This document shows, piece by piece, positions 15,530-17,982 of a DNA stretch of 17,982 nt; within the stretch, counting starts at the first letter, position 1; the number at the start of each line of letters is the position of its first letter. Made by a program: the position numbers and the translations under genes. Origin of the DNA: JBKEDH01 sp047975295 (GTDB lineage: Bacteria; Bacteroidota; Bacteroidia; Flavobacteriales; Flavobacteriaceae). Below the pieces are notes generated by a model. It saw only the letters and a list, made by a program, of their open reading frames with translations, made no database searches and had not been told where the DNA came from. Location: NCBI GenBank assembly GCA_047975295.1, contig JBKEDH010000139.1, forward strand, positions 1 to 17,982. The letters are read 5' to 3'.

Positions 15530-17662
15530 TTATTTCTTTACAAATTTCAAGGTTTCTTTTTTATTTCCGTTTGTAATGGTAAGCACATACAAACCGGGAT
15601 AAAGACCTGAAACATTAATGGTAGCACTATTTTTTTTAGTGGTAACCAATTGCCCCAAAATATTATGTATTTCAATATTGGAACCTTCCTTTAAATTATT
15701 TACATACAGTACATCGGAAACAGGATTTGGGTGTAAAAACGCTTCCTTGTTTAAACTGGCCGATGTTTGGCTTAGTGCAATATCATCGTATTTTATTTCT
15801 ATAAGTGCCGCTTCCTGAAATGTAGGCACCGTTAAGGTAAGCTTATCTCCCGAAATATTATAGGAAACCGATGCTCCTGTTACTACATTTTTAACCGATT
15901 TGGGCGTAGCTCCGGAGTTTACCGTTAGCGTAATACCACTAACAGGAGCCGGCGCACTGTTGGGATAGCCGCCCGAAGAGTAATCGGTAGGGTCGGATCC
16001 TACATGTGTAATAATCCATTCCAAATTATTGCTATAGGAAGCCAAAAAGGTCGTTTCGTCATTTTCCTTTTTGGTAAAATAATTGGCATAGTAAAATGAT
16101 GAGCCTTGCGATTTCATAAATGGACGTTCGGCAACGTTATCCAAAAGAGCCTTAAAGGCCGTTTTTGCGCTATTAAAACCTGAGCTGTTATGCCATTGCC
16201 ATGAAGAGTTTTGAGTAATTACAATACCACCAGCGTTTTCGAATGCGGTAATTTTAGCTTGCAATCCAGCCGAAAGAATACTGGCATTGGGCAAAAACAA
16301 AACTTTGGCATCTTGAAACAGGCCTTGTCTAATTTGAGAATCGGTTATTATACCCATAGGTATTCGTTGTTCGTGTGCACTGTGGTAGGCACCATAAAAT
16401 GCCGAAAGGAAATTGGTCCATCCAGCGCTTGTTGTGCCCAAATGGGTTTCCAAAGCTTTTTCGTTAAAATGGATAAGCAACCATCTTGCAGGTTTTGTAC
16501 CTTCAAAAGTAGGCGATACGGTATTGCCATACGTTACTGCATCGACAAAATCCATATCGGGAGAAAGGATTTCTCGCATATCTATATTGGCAATATTTCC
16601 AAAAGAAATCATACCGGCCGTGGCCGCTTTTAAAACGTTGGACGGCACATAACTCATCCCGGGAATCCAATAATGGGCCGGACGGCCATCGCCCACATCT
16701 CTTGATAGATTATAGGCTAAACCACGCCATACAGTAGCTCTTGGTTTATAGATACCATAGGGTACATTGGCTAATGCTTTATTAGCAAGATCCCATTCGG
16801 TTTTATGGGCATGCGAAACACGAAGCAAATCGGAATTTAAGTGCCTGTTCATCATTCTGGGAAAGGTATTGCTCCCAATAATCATTACTGCTTCGGGGTT
16901 CTCTTCCATAATGGCTGTTCGCCAATTATAAAATGTTTCAAGAACAGAAGCATTATTGAAATTTTGATAATTTTTATATTTCTGGTTTTGCCAATAAACA
17001 TCATTTACAGTAGGTATAGCATTTCCTGTAAGAGTTTGGTATTTGGTTTGGCAATTGTTGCACCAGCAACCTTCACTTGGCATATGCAATTCATCGAAAT
17101 AAATACCATCTCCCCCCATTTTTATAAATTCGATTAAACGGGTCTGGATCAAATCTGCTGCAGGAGAGTTAAAGCATATCATTGTACCTCTTCCGTTTCT
17201 TACAACATCATTACCACTCTTATCCTTACATTTATACTGCGGGAAATTATCCCGTAAATAACCATCTGTATAGTGGTTATAATAACCAATCATTTTAGTA
17301 TTGTGGGTATGTGCTTCATCTACAGCTTCTTGTATAATGTTCCGATCATTTTCGGCCGTGGTGGTCCACTCACCCCAAGCACTTTTCCATTGTATTGGAG
17401 CATCATCGGTTTTTATATGCCTAACAAAAGTATTTGCTCCAACCACCGTAATTACTTTTTCGGCCCAACTGCTATAAAGTGCATGATTGGGGTTGTTATA
17501 ATATGGACGTGCTACCCTACTATGGATCTGGACACGTTGGCTGTTAAACCAAGAAGGTTGTTCGTAGCCCGTAACATCGGCTTCCCAATTAGGGTCAATC
17601 TGGCCATTGGCCATTGGCATTGTTAAAATAAAAGCAATCCCAAATAAAATATAAAATTTCAT
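15530..17662 (-). CDS. Secreted glycoside-hydrolase-like protein with T9SS sorting tail
   Basis: From the ATG at 17662 the product has 710 residues. A signal peptide (MKFYILFGIAFILTMPMANGQ) is followed by a TIM-barrel-like region of about 50-400, with GANTFVRH near 75, WGEWTT at 96-101, GYYNHYTDGY near 126-135 and the motif DGIYFDELH at 185-193. A cysteine cluster C199-x-C201-x2-C204 follows at once. This arrangement resembles GHL6/GH42-type barrels, from memory. Residues about 405-510 resemble a beta-galactosidase trimerisation (GATase-like) fold (VLFLPNASILSAGLQ...AGGIVIT). The last 73 residues (HPNPVSDVLYV...GLYVLTITNG...LKFVKK) are a type A T9SS sorting domain, so secretion or surface attachment is predicted. 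The substrate is unknown. An alternative ATG at 17686 adds eight residues; the later one gives the cleaner signal peptide. It converges on radA. Confidence 0.82.
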   Translation of the reverse strand: MKFYILFGIAFILTMPMANGQIDPNWEADVTGYEQPSWFNSQRVQIHSRVARPYYNNPNHALYSSWAEKVITVVGANTFVRHIKTDDAPIQWKSAWGEWTTTAENDRNIIQEAVDEAHTHNTKMIGYYNHYTDGYLRDNFPQYKCKDKSGNDVVRNGRGTMICFNSPAADLIQTRLIEFIKMGGDGIYFDELHMPSEGCWCNNCQTKYQTLTGNAIPTVNDVYWQNQKYKNYQNFNNASVLETFYNWRTAIMEENPEAVMIIGSNTFPRMMNRHLNSDLLRVSHAHKTEWDLANKALANVPYGIYKPRATVWRGLAYNLSRDVGDGRPAHYWIPGMSYVPSNVLKAATAGMISFGNIANIDMREILSPDMDFVDAVTYGNTVSPTFEGTKPARWLLIHFNEKALETHLGTTSAGWTNFLSAFYGAYHSAHEQRIPMGIITDSQIRQGLFQDAKVLFLPNASILSAGLQAKITAFENAGGIVITQNSSWQWHNSSGFNSAKTAFKALLDNVAERPFMKSQGSSFYYANYFTKKENDETTFLASYSNNLEWIITHVGSDPTDYSSGGYPNSAPAPVSGITLTVNSGATPKSVKNVVTGASVSYNISGDKLTLTVPTFQEAALIEIKYDDIALSQTSASLNKEAFLHPNPVSDVLYVNNLKEGSNIEIHNILGQLVTTKKNSATINVSGLYPGLYVLTITNGNKKETLKFVKK

Positions 17663-17774
17663 AGCAAAACTTATTAATATAGACATAAAAATACAATTAA
17701 AGACAACTTATAACTTAAATAGGAAAGAAGTGAGCAGTGATGAGAGGCGAAAAGTTGTGATGTTTGTAAAAAAT

Positions 17775-17860
17775 AAGACTGTCTAAAAAGCTATTATTCT
17801 TCGTTTCACTTAGAATCTCTACAATCCTAACCTTAAAACAATTACTTTTCAGACAGCCTC
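17775..17860. mobile_element. 86-bp miniature inverted-repeat element
   Basis: Sixteen-base ends AAGACTGTCTAAAAAG (17775-17790) and CTTTTCAGACAGCCTC (17845-17860) are inverted repeats with 13 of 16 identities. All three differences become G-U pairs when read as minus-strand RNA. The 54-base interior has no ORF. The CTGTCT core with flanking purines resembles ends of IS elements common in Bacteroidetes; I cannot name the family with confidence. No clear target duplication is seen. It lies between two T9SS-protein genes on the minus strand, so in RNA it could also act as a 3' hairpin of the right-hand gene. Confidence 0.55.
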
Positions 17861-17872
17861 GTAAGACATCTT

Positions 17873-17982
17873 TTATCTTTTTATAAAACGTTTTGTGGCA
17901 CTACCTTCAAGTGTTTCCATTTTTAGTATATAAACACCTGCTTGTAAGCTGGAAACACTTATTTGTGCTTCTTTGCTATGTA
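17873..17982 (-). CDS. 3' end of another T9SS-secreted protein (partial)
   Basis: The last 35 codons of a minus-strand gene enter from the right edge and stop with TAA at 17873-17875. The translation, ...SVSSLQAGVYILKMETLEG...RFIKR, is the end of a type A T9SS sorting domain (pattern L-x-x-G-x-Y-x-L/x-K/R-F-x-K). The upstream domains, and so the function, lie outside the window. It is the same strand and type as the neighbouring hydrolase, consistent with a group of secreted proteins. Confidence 0.8.
   Translation of the reverse strand, partial: HSKEAQISVSSLQAGVYILKMETLEGSATKRFIKR

Noticed and set aside
16211..16633. 140-residue plus-strand ORF inside the secreted hydrolase gene
   Set aside because: Antisense to a well-supported gene with signal peptide and T9SS tail; no recognisable domain.

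Overview
This window looks like a chromosome segment of a marine-type member of the Flavobacteriaceae (Bacteroidetes). Five things point there: high AT content; atpD-atpC standing apart from other ATP synthase genes; a TonB-dependent receptor with an N-terminal carboxypeptidase-regulatory-like domain; DUF4270 next to glmS and a short glycogen-synthase-like gene; and two proteins with type IX secretion (T9SS) C-terminal sorting tails. Promoter-like motifs fit the Bacteroidetes pattern TAnnTTTG rather than the E. coli -10 box. The sequence alone does not fix the genus.

Layout, left to right. Bases 2-226 are the 3' end of an unrecognised plus-strand ORF. It converges on the minus-strand pair atpD-atpC (ATP synthase beta and epsilon), which ends at a clear hairpin terminator. 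Between atpD and the next minus-strand unit lie another terminator and a 149-bp miniature inverted-repeat element. Then comes a tightly coupled minus-strand pair: a TonB-dependent receptor followed after one base by an SGNH/GDSL-type lipoprotein hydrolase, probably an outer-membrane uptake or hydrolysis module. Upstream is a second minus-strand cluster, transcribed in the order glycogen-synthase-like half protein, DUF4270 lipoprotein, glmS, and closed by a terminator. Divergent from it on the plus strand is panC-panD-(YbhN-like membrane protein)-radA, with gaps of about 10 bases, ending in a long hairpin. The right end holds a minus-strand secreted glycoside-hydrolase-like protein with a T9SS tail, an 86-bp second miniature element, and the cut-off 3' end of another T9SS protein.

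Most genes are household functions: respiration and ATP synthesis, hexosamine supply for the envelope, pantothenate synthesis and recombination. Around them sit envelope and secretion functions typical of polymer-degrading Bacteroidetes. I see no CRISPR array, tRNA, rRNA, phage or defence system.

The best leads are: (1) an apparent one-base deletion near the end of panD that replaces a conserved C-terminus still legible in the -1 frame; (2) a GT5 glycogen-synthase-like protein lacking both the KTGGL loop and the whole C-terminal domain, in an apparent operon with DUF4270; (3) two unrelated miniature transposon-like elements; (4) the receptor-lipase pair with a leader hairpin; and (5) the cysteine-cluster glycoside-hydrolase-like secreted protein.
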